61,074 nt of DNA from Pedosphaera sp. (GTDB lineage Bacteria > Verrucomicrobiota > Verrucomicrobiia > Limisphaerales > JADLHS01). Position numbers and translations under genes: made by a program. Shown in pieces: positions 16,598-25,911 of the stretch. The number at the start of each line of letters is the position of its first letter. Position 1 is the stretch's first letter. The DNA lies in contig SIBJ01000015.1 of assembly GCA_009695195.1 (NCBI GenBank), forward strand, positions 1 through 61,074, in the 5' to 3' direction. The notes beneath the pieces are model-generated. The model saw only the letters and a program-made list of their open reading frames with translations, made no database searches and had not been told where the DNA came from.

Positions 16598-16722
16598 ACG
16601 ATGTCACTGTGCAACCGCTTTGGCGACTTGGCAAGTTGGTTGTGCCGAGGAAAAACATTGCTTGCGCGTCGCAGGTTTGGCTTCATTCCGCCATGCCACA
16701 AGTGGCCACTGTCAAAGGGATC

Positions 16723-17007
16723 ATGACCAGCAGCCGTCGCCGGCTGCACGTTTTTTATTCCGGTCACGTGCAGGGCGTCGGCTTCCGTTACGCCGTCAAA
16801 TCCGTCGCGACGGGATTTGAAGTGGCGGGCTCCGTGCGCAACCTGGCGGACGGACGCGTCGAGTTGCTCGCGGAAGGCGACGACGCGGAGTTGAAGGCGT
16901 TTCAACAGGCCATCCGCGACGAGGGCTTGGACCAATTCATCCGTGACGAACAGGCGGACTGGAGCGAGGCGCAGGGCGATTTGCGCGGGTTCGAGATTTC
17001 GAGGTAG
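16723..17007 (+). CDS. acyP: Acylphosphatase
   Basis: A 94-residue enzyme, the normal size, hydrolysing acyl-phosphates such as 1,3-bisphosphoglycerate. The catalytic Arg22 lies in GHVQGVGFRY and Asn40 in SVRNLADG. The frame is open upstream to 16588, but the fold starts at RRLHVFYSG, so ATG 16723 is preferred. AAGGGA just upstream may serve as a ribosome site. The ATG at 16693 is a weaker option. It is followed after 6 bases by the phosphoesterase gene. Confidence 0.93.
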   Translation: MTSSRRRLHVFYSGHVQGVGFRYAVKSVATGFEVAGSVRNLADGRVELLAEGDDAELKAFQQAIRDEGLDQFIRDEQADWSEAQGDLRGFEISR

Positions 17008-17013
17008 GACGTA

Positions 17014-17736
17014 ATGAAGTTTGCCATCATAGCCGACATTCACGCGAACCTGGAAGCGTTCCAGGTCGTGTTGGAGGACATCAAGCAGCAGAAGTGTACG
17101 CACTATGCCAGCCTCGGCGATGTCGTGGGCTACAACGCAAATCCGAAGGAGTGCCTCGACATCGTACGCCAGATGGGCATGCCCGTGGTCAAGGGCAACC
17201 ACGACGATTACTGTTCCTCGGATGAAGCGCTCGACGGTTTCAATCCCGCCGCCGCCGAGGCCGTGAACTGGACGCGCAAACAAATCACCGAGGACGACCG
17301 CCAGTGGCTGCGCGATCTGAAATACCAGCGCATGGTCACGAGCTTCACCATCGTCCACGCCACGCTCGACGCGCCGCAGCGCTGGGGCTACGTGTTCGAC
17401 AAGCTCGCCGCCGCCGCCAGTTTCACCTACCAGAACACGCCCGTTTGCTTCTTCGGCCACACGCACATGCCGGTGGCGTTCATGCGCGACAGCGTCGTGC
17501 GCGGCGGGACGTATTCCAAGTTCAAGGTCGAGGCGGGCAAAAAATATTTCGTCAACGTCGGCGCCGTCGGCCAGCCGCGCGACAACAATCCCAAGGCGGC
17601 CTACGTGGTGTACGACGTTTACGAAGGCACGATTGAATTGCGCCGGCTGGAATACGACATCGCCACGGCGCAGAAAAAAATTCTCGCCGCCGGCCTCCCG
17701 GAACGGCTGGCCGAACGGCTGGCCTATGGCCGCTAA
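17014..17736 (+). CDS. YfcE/MJ0936-type metallophosphoesterase
   Basis: A 240-residue calcineurin-fold phosphoesterase. Metal ligands are visible in order: Asp8 and His10 (ADIHAN), Asp36 (GDVVGYNANP), Asn62 and His63 (GNHDD), a His in IVHATL, and GHTHMP. The GYNANPKEC stretch is typical of the family related to bacterial diadenosine tetraphosphatase-like proteins. The substrate is unknown. It is probably co-transcribed with acylphosphatase. Confidence 0.9.
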   Translation: MKFAIIADIHANLEAFQVVLEDIKQQKCTHYASLGDVVGYNANPKECLDIVRQMGMPVVKGNHDDYCSSDEALDGFNPAAAEAVNWTRKQITEDDRQWLRDLKYQRMVTSFTIVHATLDAPQRWGYVFDKLAAAASFTYQNTPVCFFGHTHMPVAFMRDSVVRGGTYSKFKVEAGKKYFVNVGAVGQPRDNNPKAAYVVYDVYEGTIELRRLEYDIATAQKKILAAGLPERLAERLAYGR

Positions 17737-17796
17737 GCCCGCAGTTCGCGGAGCGCCGCTCTCCGAGCCGGCGCGTCACTAAACGGTTTCCCGCGC

Positions 17797-18717
17797 ATGG
17801 GCAAGCCTCCCAAATTCATCCGCGTTCTCTCCGACAGCCGTCCGGGTCACGAGAACCAGAGCGTCGGGTTGGCGGAGGCGATTGCGCGGCGCACGGGCGC
17901 GCGCTTCGAGATCGTGCGCTTCACGAAGGGCGACCGGTTGTGGCGTCGTTATCCCAAAGCCGTTACCGGCGGAAGCGGCGTGGACTTGCTGATCGGCGCC
18001 GGACACAAAACCCATCTCGCGTTGTGTCTCGCCGCGCGCAAGCTGGGCGCGAAGGCGGTGGTGATCATGACGCCCACCTGGCCGTTGTGGTTTTTTGATT
18101 TCTGTCTCGCTCCGCAACATGACATGCGGGCCGGCTTGCTGGCGAGCCGGCGCATCGTCTCCACGTTCGGCGCGCTCAACCGGGTGCCCGAAATAATTCC
18201 GCCCAAACAACCGCGTGGCGTTATCCTCATCGGCGGGCCGTCGCGACATCACGGCTGGAATGAAACGCCGCTCATCGCCGCGGTGCAATCGGTGATCGCC
18301 GCGCGACCCGGATTGCAATGGACGGTCGGGGACTCGCGGCGCACGCCGGCGGATTTTCTCGCGCGGCTGCAGAGTGCCGGATGCGCCGCCGAAATCGTTC
18401 CTCATGCGCAGACGAAGCCGGACTGGGTGCCCGCACAATTGCTGGCCGCGGAGGAGGCGTGGGTCACGGAGGACAGCGTTTCGATGATCTTCGAAGCCGT
18501 CACGGCGGGCGCGCGCACGGGATTATTGCCCGTGCCGCTGTTGCGACCGGTCGGACGGGTGAGCAAATCCATCCGGCAGTTGACGCAGGAAAATTACGCC
18601 ACCCCCTTCGCGGCGTGGGAGGCCGCTGGCCGCCAGTTGCCCGCGGCGAAACATCTCCACGAAACCGCGCGCGCGGCGGACGCGGTGTTGGAACGATTGT
18701 TCAACGCGCCGACCTGA
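17797..18717 (+). CDS. ELM1/GtrOC1 family putative glycosyltransferase
   Basis: A 306-residue protein of the ELM1 (DUF1022) family, a two-Rossmann-domain fold related to GT-B glycosyltransferases. Seen: LSDSRPGHENQSVGLAEAI, the opening signature, then VDLLIGAGHKTHL, ILIGGPSRHHGW, and a C-terminal TEDSVSMIFEAVTAG that resembles the nucleotide-sugar pocket of GT-B enzymes. The function in bacteria is unproven. Its position at the edge of a run of glycosyltransferases supports a surface-glycan role. Its last 17 bases overlap convergently with the GT10 gene. Confidence 0.82.
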   Translation: MGKPPKFIRVLSDSRPGHENQSVGLAEAIARRTGARFEIVRFTKGDRLWRRYPKAVTGGSGVDLLIGAGHKTHLALCLAARKLGAKAVVIMTPTWPLWFFDFCLAPQHDMRAGLLASRRIVSTFGALNRVPEIIPPKQPRGVILIGGPSRHHGWNETPLIAAVQSVIAARPGLQWTVGDSRRTPADFLARLQSAGCAAEIVPHAQTKPDWVPAQLLAAEEAWVTEDSVSMIFEAVTAGARTGLLPVPLLRPVGRVSKSIRQLTQENYATPFAAWEAAGRQLPAAKHLHETARAADAVLERLFNAPT

Positions 18718-19762
18718 GCGCGGCGAGTTTGCCGCGGATTTTGTCGAACACGTCGGCGGCCAGGTTCAACGGCGATGCGGCGCGCAACGCGTGCCGGCTC
18801 AACAGCACCGCCCCGTGCTTCGCCACCGCCGCCGAATGACGCGCCTCGATCAATCGCGAGACGACGGCGAAGGTGTTGTATTCGTAAAGCACGCGCCGCC
18901 GCGCTTCAAGGATCAGCGGCAGCCGCTTTTCGTATTCGTTGTTCTCAATCGCCGCGCGGATGATGCGCGTCGCGCCCGGCGGATCGAAGATGTCAATCGG
19001 GATGAAACTGCCCTCGGGAAAATATTCCGCCGCGTTCGGGCAGCCGAAATAAAACGGCAGCGTGCAGCCGAGAAATGAATCCGCCAGCTTCTCGGTCCAG
19101 TGGTGCGGGCCGACGAAATTTTCCACCGCCACGTGGTAACGGAAATCATTCAACGCCTCAGCCTTGTCGTCCATGTCGCGAACGCCGTGACCGAAGACTT
19201 CGAGTTCCGGCAACAACGCCTTGAGTTCACCGGTGAACAGCGAGCGGCGGCGATGAAGGGTGAGCCGTTGTTTTTTCGACGAGGCCACGGACGAGATGAC
19301 GCGCGATTTGGCGAGCGGCGGATGATCGCGCATTTCGTCGAACTGGATCATGCGTTTGCGGCCCCAACCGTAGAACCAGTACAGCGCCGGCTGGGAACGG
19401 ACGGCGCCGGGATGCGGCAACGCCGCGGCGGACTGACTGGTCAGCACGCAGCCGAATTGCGCCGTGAAGCGGCGGCCGTATTGCTTGATCGAACTCGGCT
19501 CGCTCGTGATCAACAGCGTGTGCGCCGGCGCGCACGCGAGCGGCTCACGGCCTTGGGCCGAGCGGCTTTCGGTTTCCTTAGGCAAATCCTCGTAGGCCGC
19601 CAGCCAGTCGTAACGGCGTTCGTCCGGGTCAAAAACAAAACGACATTTCCCCCAGATCGGAACGCCGCCGGGAAATTGCCGCAGCCAGAGATCGGGCGGC
19701 CCCTGCCGCGAACTGCGCGAGAGAAACTTGACGATGATTTGCGGTTGCGAAGTCGGGGTCAC
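18701..19762 (-). CDS. GT10 family (fucosyltransferase-like) glycosyltransferase
   Basis: A 353-residue protein of the alpha-1,3/4-fucosyltransferase family. The conserved donor-binding block is visible as YHVAVENF, followed by TEKLADSFLGCTLPFYFG and PEGSFIPIDIFD, as in bacterial GT10 enzymes. It would add fucose or a related 6-deoxy or heptose sugar to an O-chain. The start is placed at GTG 19762 to avoid overlap with the upstream gene. ATG 19825 would overlap it by 25 bases. Confidence 0.83.
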   Translation of the reverse strand: MTPTSQPQIIVKFLSRSSRQGPPDLWLRQFPGGVPIWGKCRFVFDPDERRYDWLAAYEDLPKETESRSAQGREPLACAPAHTLLITSEPSSIKQYGRRFTAQFGCVLTSQSAAALPHPGAVRSQPALYWFYGWGRKRMIQFDEMRDHPPLAKSRVISSVASSKKQRLTLHRRRSLFTGELKALLPELEVFGHGVRDMDDKAEALNDFRYHVAVENFVGPHHWTEKLADSFLGCTLPFYFGCPNAAEYFPEGSFIPIDIFDPPGATRIIRAAIENNEYEKRLPLILEARRRVLYEYNTFAVVSRLIEARHSAAVAKHGAVLLSRHALRAASPLNLAADVFDKIRGKLAALRSAR

Positions 19763-19800
19763 AGATGCGCCGGATTTTTCGCGAGGCCCGCGACGTTGAT

Positions 19801-20544
19801 TCAATACCAGTGGTCTTTGATCCACATCGCGGGGCGGCTAGTCTTGTGCAATTTGCTTTTGTAACCCGCGAGCGCCTCGTCCGGATCCGGCCGGCCATGA
19901 AACGCCACGATGCGCGTGCCCCGCGGGATGCTCGGGGCCATCATCAGATTCAGTGGAAACATCGGCAGGCAATTTCGCTTGAAGCTGCAAACCCATTCCG
20001 CCGGCCACCAGGTTTTCTTCGCCCGGATGGCCTTGGTCAGATACGCCTGCTCAGTCGGAAAATCGCGGAGCGCGTGTTCGGTCTCGGAATTGAACGAGTC
20101 GAGCACGAACTGCGATTCGCCGGCGTTGAAGCGGAAGACGGAGGAGTTGCCGATGTCGGGCCGCGCGCGGAAAAGCGTTTTGTGAAATTCAATCCAGTTG
20201 TGGATGATGCAAATGCGATCCGGCTCGTAATCAAAAAATTCATCCAGCGAACCCGTGATCACCAGGTCCAGATCGAGGACCAGCGTCGGCCCCGACAAAT
20301 TCGCCAGCCCGTCCTGAAAGAACGCCAGCTTGAGCCAGGCGGACGGATAAAATTCCTTCGGCACTTTCAGCGGCGGCAGCGGCGGGGTTTCGATGCCGGC
20401 CTCGATTCCGGCGGGATCCTCGGTGAAACACACAAAACGAAACGGGCGCGACAGGTGACGCTTCACCGCGCGGTGCAAACGGTTCACGTAATGCGGACCG
20501 TAGCGCGTGAAATACTTCATGCAGACGATGTTGACCGGTTTCAT
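19801..20544 (-). CDS. Glycosyltransferase with DxD motif (GT8-like fold)
   Basis: A 247-residue protein. It opens NIVCMKYFTRYGPHYVNRLH, has FVCFTEDPAGI, and carries the metal-binding DLDLVITG (DxD) followed by FRFNAG. This layout fits GT-A retaining enzymes near GT8/glycogenin-like and the bacterial nucleotide-sugar transferase group. The sugar is unknown. It lies upstream of the GT10 gene on the same strand, separated by about 38 bases. They are likely co-transcribed. Confidence 0.75.
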   Translation of the reverse strand: MKPVNIVCMKYFTRYGPHYVNRLHRAVKRHLSRPFRFVCFTEDPAGIEAGIETPPLPPLKVPKEFYPSAWLKLAFFQDGLANLSGPTLVLDLDLVITGSLDEFFDYEPDRICIIHNWIEFHKTLFRARPDIGNSSVFRFNAGESQFVLDSFNSETEHALRDFPTEQAYLTKAIRAKKTWWPAEWVCSFKRNCLPMFPLNLMMAPSIPRGTRIVAFHGRPDPDEALAGYKSKLHKTSRPAMWIKDHWY

Positions 20545-20692
20545 TCGAAGTGGCGGGAGTATGTTCGGGCGCGTGCCGGGGCGACAAGCGGATTATCGGC
20601 CCGGCACTTTGCAAAGCGAGACGTCACGAGATTATTCTTGAGTGCGCCGCCGTCCTGGAATTCACTCGCTGCCGGATCAAACCCCGATCGGA

Positions 20693-21535
20693 ATGTCAAC
20701 TTTACCAACCGCGCCCGCCGCATCGCCACCGTGGGGAACTTATGTGCCCACCGGTTATCGGCGGCTGCTCCGTTTTCTCGTCGCCCTCGGGCTGGCGCAC
20801 GGGCCACTCAAGCGCTGGTTTTACCGGCAATGGTTCGCCGCCGGCGGGGAAACACCGGTGGACATCACCAGCCACCAACTGAAACTGCGGGTGCATCCGT
20901 GGGACAACACCATCGAAGGCAAACTACTGCTCGGCTCCCGCTCGCGCGACCGCGAGGAACTGGATCAGCTCGCCCGGCACCTGCCGCCGGGCGGGATGTT
21001 TCTCGATGTGGGCGCGAACATCGGTTTCTATTCGCTCGTCGCCGTCGCGCGCGGCGCGGCTCGCGCGCTGGCAGTCGAGCCGCTGCCCACCGCGTTTCAA
21101 CGGTTGCAGTTCAACATCCGCGCCAACGGTTTCGAGGATCGCATCACCGCGCTGCAAGCCGCGCTCGGGCCCGAGCGGAAAACAGTTTCCCTGACGGAAA
21201 TGGACGGCGATCTCGGCGGCAGCAGCCTGGTGAAAACCGGTCTCGCCGGCCGGCAGATCGAGGTGGCCATGTTGCCGCTCACGGAAGCGCTCGGGGAAAA
21301 TGGCTTCACGAAGCTGCACGCGATGAAGATTGACGTGGAAGGCATGGAGGACTCCGTGCTCTGCCCTTTTTTTGAAACCGCGCCCCGTTCGCTCTGGCCC
21401 GGATTCGTGATCATGGAACACATCCATCGCGGGGATTGGAAGCGGGACGTTCTGGCGAAGATGCTCGCGGCGGGCTACGAGCAAATCGGCGAGAGCCGCT
21501 CGAATGTTTTTCTCCGGCTGCCGCCGGAAACCTGA
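20693..21535 (+). CDS. FkbM family methyltransferase
   Basis: A 280-residue protein. Residues about 100 onward contain MFLDVGANIGFYSL, the SAM-binding strand of the FkbM family, then ALAVEPLP and the late motif HAMKIDVEGMEDSVL, both diagnostic. FkbM-like enzymes O-methylate sugars in surface polysaccharides. The start ATG 20693 was chosen because upstream codons look non-coding. The gene leads a plus-strand run with small gaps up to 28.58 kb. Confidence 0.88.
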   Translation: MSTLPTAPAASPPWGTYVPTGYRRLLRFLVALGLAHGPLKRWFYRQWFAAGGETPVDITSHQLKLRVHPWDNTIEGKLLLGSRSRDREELDQLARHLPPGGMFLDVGANIGFYSLVAVARGAARALAVEPLPTAFQRLQFNIRANGFEDRITALQAALGPERKTVSLTEMDGDLGGSSLVKTGLAGRQIEVAMLPLTEALGENGFTKLHAMKIDVEGMEDSVLCPFFETAPRSLWPGFVIMEHIHRGDWKRDVLAKMLAAGYEQIGESRSNVFLRLPPET

Positions 21536-21551
21536 TCCGTCCGTTGCACGA

Positions 21552-22898
21552 ATGAACGCCGACCGCTCCACCAGCACCCTGACCGGTCGGAGAATTCTCG
21601 TCGGGCCGAACGACATCGCGGGCTTTGCCTCGCGCATCGCCGTGGCGCTGGCGGGTGGCGGTGCGGATGTGCTTTTCTTCAACGGCCAGGACCACGCATT
21701 CAATCCGCACGTCGCCGAATCGGAAAATCTCCACCGGCTGTTCGGTCGCGCGATTGGCGTCGCTTCACGCTGGCGGGCGAAGGGCGGTCTCGTTGCAGTG
21801 GCTGGTGGTGCGCTGGCGGGGATCGTGAAACTGCTGGCCTTTGTCAAAGCGTGCGTCTGGGCGCAGACCATTGTGATGATCGGCGGAAAGGGATTCTTTG
21901 GCGGCGCGTGTGAGTATGCCTTCCTGCGGCTACTTGGCAAACGGGTCGTCCACGTTTTCGTCGGCACCGCGTCCCGACCACGTTACCAATCCGGTTACGC
22001 GAAGAACGTTTTGAAAGGTGGGACCGTGAATCAAAAGGAGTTGAAGCGTCTCGCAAAGAGAACCCGCCGCCAGGCCGCGCGCATCCGCGGGATCTCGCGC
22101 AACGCGACCCTCGTCATCGAGAATCCGTTGTGCGGACATTTTCACGAGAAAGCGTTCGTCAACCTGTTCAAGCTCGGCATCCCGTTGGACGTCGCCGCGC
22201 TGGCAAAGAAACCTCGCCTTTCAGAAAACACGCCGCCGCGGGCCGAGGGAAAAATCCGCGTGCTGCATTGCCCGTCGCGACCCGAGATCAAAGGCAGCGC
22301 GCGCATTCAGACCGTCGTGGAAAAACTTATCTGCGAGGGCGTGCCGATCGAGTTTCGCCAGCTCACCGGCGTGCCGCACGCGCAGGTGCTGCACGAGATC
22401 ACGGTCAGCGATTTCGTCGTGGACCAGCTTTATTCCGATTCACCGATGGCGGGTTTCGCCGCGGAAGCTTCCGCGTTCGGCAAGGCCGCGGTGGTCGGCG
22501 GCTACGGATGGAAATTGTTCGGCGAATATTTGCGTCCCGAAGAAATCCCGCCCACAGCGACGTGTCATCCGGACGAACTGGAAAAGTTGATTCGCGCGCT
22601 GGCGCTGGATTCCGTGCGACGCGACGAACTCGGCGCCCAGGCGCGAACGTTCCTGCAAAGCCAGTGGTCAGAGGCCAGCTTCGCCGAACGTTTTGCGCGA
22701 GTTGTCACGGGCGATATTCCACCGGATTGGCTGGTACAGCCGGCGCAAGTCGCATATCTCCACGGCGCGGGAATGGAAGAGTCCGAAGTCAGGCGTCTTG
22801 TCGCCGCCTTGGTGTCGCAGTTCGGTTCGAAGGCGTTGCAACTGGATCATCTTCCCAAATTGCGCGATTCGTTGACGTCTGCGGCGCGCTCTCTGTAA
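21552..22898 (+). CDS. GT-B glycosyltransferase-like protein
   Basis: A 448-residue protein without an obvious named family. The N-terminal part holds a Rossmann-like start (ILVGPNDIAGFASRIAVAL) and a hydrophobic stretch with VMIGGKGFFGGACEYAFL. The C-terminal half resembles a GT4 donor domain: VLHCPSRPEIKGSARIQ, then VSDFVVDQLYSDSPMAGF and EASAFGKAAVVGG. The acceptor is unknown. It lies 16 bases after the FkbM gene, in the glycan cluster. Confidence 0.7.
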   Translation: MNADRSTSTLTGRRILVGPNDIAGFASRIAVALAGGGADVLFFNGQDHAFNPHVAESENLHRLFGRAIGVASRWRAKGGLVAVAGGALAGIVKLLAFVKACVWAQTIVMIGGKGFFGGACEYAFLRLLGKRVVHVFVGTASRPRYQSGYAKNVLKGGTVNQKELKRLAKRTRRQAARIRGISRNATLVIENPLCGHFHEKAFVNLFKLGIPLDVAALAKKPRLSENTPPRAEGKIRVLHCPSRPEIKGSARIQTVVEKLICEGVPIEFRQLTGVPHAQVLHEITVSDFVVDQLYSDSPMAGFAAEASAFGKAAVVGGYGWKLFGEYLRPEEIPPTATCHPDELEKLIRALALDSVRRDELGAQARTFLQSQWSEASFAERFARVVTGDIPPDWLVQPAQVAYLHGAGMEESEVRRLVAALVSQFGSKALQLDHLPKLRDSLTSAARSL

Positions 22899-22909
22899 GC
22901 TCGGTCACG

Positions 22910-23716
22910 ATGGATCGTCTACCCAGATTTTCCTTTCAAGCTTACGGGGCGCTTCTCAACGAATTCCGCCGCTCCGGCTATCAGTTGCTGCCGGTCAGCA
23001 CTTTGCTGGACGAATTACAAACTCCGGTCGTTTACCTTCGCCACGACATTGATTTCTTTCCTCAACCGGCACTGGAAATGGGGCGCATTGAATCCGAAGC
23101 CGGCGGGCGGGCGACTTACTATTTTCTCTTGAGCGGACCGTACAACCTATTCGCTGCGGAGAATCGGGTCGTGCTGCACACGCTGGTGAAGCTGGGTCAC
23201 GAAGTTGGCCTGCACTATGATTTAAAAAACTACCCTTAGAATCCCGCCGCCGCCCTCCGGCAATTGGAGTCCGAGGTGGCGATTCTACGCGAGCTTTCAG
23301 GAACGGCCATTTCCACCATCAGCCTTCACCAACCGCACCTGACTGCGCATGATCTCTTTCGGGGTTTGAATCGTTATGTCCAGCCGCACGACGCGCGCGA
23401 TTGTCGCCCATTGAACTATGTAAGTGATAGTTGCCGCGCCTGGCGCGATGAAACTCTGTTGAAATGTTTTGGCGCGGATCGTCCAGAACGGTTGTTACTT
23501 CTGACCCACCCCGAGTCCTGGTTGGACGGAACGATTGAAAATCGTCTGGAGTATCTTGAGCACGTTGTCCTCCCGCGCGCGCGACAACCGGTTGAATCCT
23601 ATTATCAAGAGCGCGTCCGGAAGCTTTGGATCGAACACGCGGGCGGAAAGGCTCACGATTTAAGGACGGGGCTGGGCGGGTCGCAGGCTGTGACCCAGAA
23701 AGGAATTGCTTCATGA
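22910..23716 (+). pseudogene. Polysaccharide deacetylase-like gene split by an amber codon
   Basis: One frame of 268 codons is interrupted by TAG at 23237-23239, after codon 109. Both halves are in the same frame and the protein sense continues across it (HYDLKNYP, stop, NPAAALRQLESEVAIL). The N-terminal half has VVYLRHDIDFFP, the metal-binding Asp-Asp type start of NodB/deacetylase folds, and EVGLHYD. The C-terminal half includes LLLTHPESWLDG. The next gene's ATG overlaps the final TGA. It is either a real recent nonsense mutation or a sequencing error. As written, no full-length enzyme is made. Confidence 0.75.
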
Positions 23717-24960
23717 GCACGCTGCCGGATGCCGCCGAACTCCGGAAACGCACCGCTGCCCGCGCGCGGCAGTTCATGGAAACTCAACTCGGCCTGCCCG
23801 TGGACACCAATCTCATCGAAGCATTCGGGCGGGATGATCGCCTGCGTATCGTTGAGTTCGCTCACACGCCGCATCTCGGTCACCTTGGTTTCTTTCGTAT
23901 GCTTATTGCCGCAGCCCGTCTGGCTGCGGAGCGGGAGGACCGCGTGTTGCTGCTGGTATTCAATGATCATGTCCTCGCCAATGCTCTGCCCACCATCCGT
24001 CACATTCCTTTGAGCCGCGATAACAAGGAGATGGAAAAGCCGCCGGGCTTCGGTGTTGCCAAGGCCGATCGCGCCCGGCCGCTTCATTTCGTGCCGCCAC
24101 CGACTCCACAAGCCCTCGCGATTGCGCGCGATGCGCTCCGAAGCGTGTTGTTGTATGAACGCTCGCGCTGTCACGGACATACTTCAAAGGCGGAGATTAC
24201 CAGGTTGACGGAGGAAGTTTTCAAATCCTTGACCGGCAACGCGGCGGTCGTGAAAAATTTTTCCGCCTGGTGCATCCGAACTTTGGTCCTGCTGTTGCGT
24301 TCCTGTCCGCTCCAATCCGTTCCCGTATTGGTAATCGTTGGCTCGCACCTCGTGGAAAGCATGCCGGAACATTTTGCGCGCGCGCTGTCCCGCCGTGATC
24401 AGATTATCAAGTGCCAGAACACCATGGCGGCTTTGACCAATCCGCCCTGGCCGGAATGGTCGCGTCCGAAACCAGCGACCGATGCTTATTTCCCGGCCTG
24501 GATTCTTTGCGACCAATGCCGTGAGGCGACGGACAACGTGCGCGTGGCGGAAAATCGCTTCGAGATTTCGTGCCGCAATCATCAATTCTCACACGAAGTC
24601 GGATTGCCATCGCGCGATTTCAAGTTCTCCCCAAAGGTTGTGTTGCGCCAACCCTTGGCGGCCCTGCTCAATCTCGAACACCGGGTTTGCGGCAACCGCC
24701 TCGGTTACTGGCAGGTGGCGGATGAACTGGTTCAGACGCTGTTTTCAGTGTCACCACCTCCACGCTTCCCCATCACCGGGGGAGTTCGTTTTGACGGAAT
24801 GACTGGAATGTTGGCGGGTGCTCCGCCCCTGCTCCGCGTGCTTGCCGAAACGCCCGTTCGCGATTTGCTGGATCAACTTTTCGTTCCGAATGATGCGGAT
24901 GTCATCGTTCACAACCGATCTCCACATCCGGAATCGTCCGATTCCTCCCCCGCGCCATAA
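23713..24960 (+). CDS. Uncharacterised protein, distantly aminoacyl-tRNA-synthetase-like
   Basis: A 415-residue protein I cannot assign to a named family. Near residue 50 it has VEFAHTPHLGHLGFFRMLI. The HLGH phrase inside a strand-helix context resembles the HIGH motif of class I aminoacyl-tRNA synthetases. A Cys cluster, CDQCREA then SCRNH (residues about 260-285), could bind zinc. No clear KMSKS motif is seen. The nearest counterpart could be GMTGMLAG. No signal peptide. It overlaps the broken deacetylase gene and precedes an amidohydrolase by 14 bases, so it belongs to the glycan cluster rather than to translation. The synthetase link is inference. Confidence 0.6.
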   Translation: MSTLPDAAELRKRTAARARQFMETQLGLPVDTNLIEAFGRDDRLRIVEFAHTPHLGHLGFFRMLIAAARLAAEREDRVLLLVFNDHVLANALPTIRHIPLSRDNKEMEKPPGFGVAKADRARPLHFVPPPTPQALAIARDALRSVLLYERSRCHGHTSKAEITRLTEEVFKSLTGNAAVVKNFSAWCIRTLVLLLRSCPLQSVPVLVIVGSHLVESMPEHFARALSRRDQIIKCQNTMAALTNPPWPEWSRPKPATDAYFPAWILCDQCREATDNVRVAENRFEISCRNHQFSHEVGLPSRDFKFSPKVVLRQPLAALLNLEHRVCGNRLGYWQVADELVQTLFSVSPPPRFPITGGVRFDGMTGMLAGAPPLLRVLAETPVRDLLDQLFVPNDADVIVHNRSPHPESSDSSPAP

Positions 24961-24974
24961 ATTGTATCGCCATC

Positions 24975-25817
24975 ATGATCATTGACGCCCACGTCCATCT
25001 CCTTTCACCGCGAACCCGGCGGGACCCTGCGGAATCCTTCGCCGGCGAAGGCCGTTTTCTGAGCGTGGAAATGTCCCGGCCCGACCTCCGCGCGGTGTGG
25101 AATCGGGCCTCCTATGAAAATCTGATCGCGGAGATGGATCGCGACCGCGTGGACCGCGCCGTGGTGTTCGGATTTCCGTGGAAGTCTGCCAGCCGGTGCG
25201 ATTGGGACAATGAATACGCTGCCGAGTGCGCGCACCGTTCCGGCGGTCGTTTGCTCTGGATGGCAGTTTTTCAACCCGGGATGGCAGCGGAGTCGGTTGC
25301 CGGTTTCAAACAATTTGTAAATGACCCCAATTTTTTGGGCATGAAGATCAAGGCTCAATTTCAGGATCACTCTCTGGCGAACATCGAACTCTGGCGGCCG
25401 TTACTCAACGAGGTGGGCCGCGCAAATAAGCATGCGCTCATTCATGTGCAGCAACCGATCAGCCCCGCCAATGGCAACGGGCCGCTCGAATTTCTCGAAC
25501 TGATGCGGGCGTTTCCCGGGCTGAGAACAATCGCTGCGCACTTCGGAGGGATGCTCGGGATGTACTGGTCTTATCCCCTGGCCCGCCAGGCGTTGGAAAA
25601 TGTCCTGTTTGATACCGCGTTGGGCCTGACTGCCGGCGAAGTCGCCGCCGCCTACACCAACATCGGCCTCACGGATCGCTTGGTTTTCGGCAGCGATTTT
25701 CCGATGCACTCACCGGGAAAAATAATTGCCGACCTCAAAAGAAAACTGGCGCCGGAGCAACTTGACCGCGTGCTTGGACAAAATTACGTTCGAGCGGTGG
25801 CGCGTTTCAACTCATGA
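24975..25817 (+). CDS. Amidohydrolase-2 family TIM-barrel hydrolase
   Basis: A 280-residue protein. It opens MIIDAHVHLLSP, the HxH metal site of the amidohydrolase-2 family. Later blocks are GMKIKAQFQDH, TIAAHFGGM and VFGSDFPMHSPG, giving the remaining His and the catalytic Asp. Members hydrolyse or decarboxylate small organic acids. No substrate can be read. Its place among sugar genes suggests removal of a group from a sugar or sugar precursor. Confidence 0.85.
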   Translation: MIIDAHVHLLSPRTRRDPAESFAGEGRFLSVEMSRPDLRAVWNRASYENLIAEMDRDRVDRAVVFGFPWKSASRCDWDNEYAAECAHRSGGRLLWMAVFQPGMAAESVAGFKQFVNDPNFLGMKIKAQFQDHSLANIELWRPLLNEVGRANKHALIHVQQPISPANGNGPLEFLELMRAFPGLRTIAAHFGGMLGMYWSYPLARQALENVLFDTALGLTAGEVAAAYTNIGLTDRLVFGSDFPMHSPGKIIADLKRKLAPEQLDRVLGQNYVRAVARFNS

Positions 25818-25911
25818 ACCCTGAGTTCCGCTGACGGCGACCGGCAGTGCGCCGTTTTCCCGCTTGCATCACAATCCTTGCGTTCCATACTTCGGTTCGA
25901 TTTATCAAACC

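Noticed and set aside
17737..17796. Palindromic sequence GGAGCGCCGCTCTCC between the phosphoesterase and ELM1 genes as a terminator
   Set aside because: The stem is short and imperfect and lacks a T run.
23237..23239. Amber codon read as a recoded amino acid
   Set aside because: No pyrrolysine machinery or other in-frame TAG is visible; a nonsense mutation or sequencing error is simpler.
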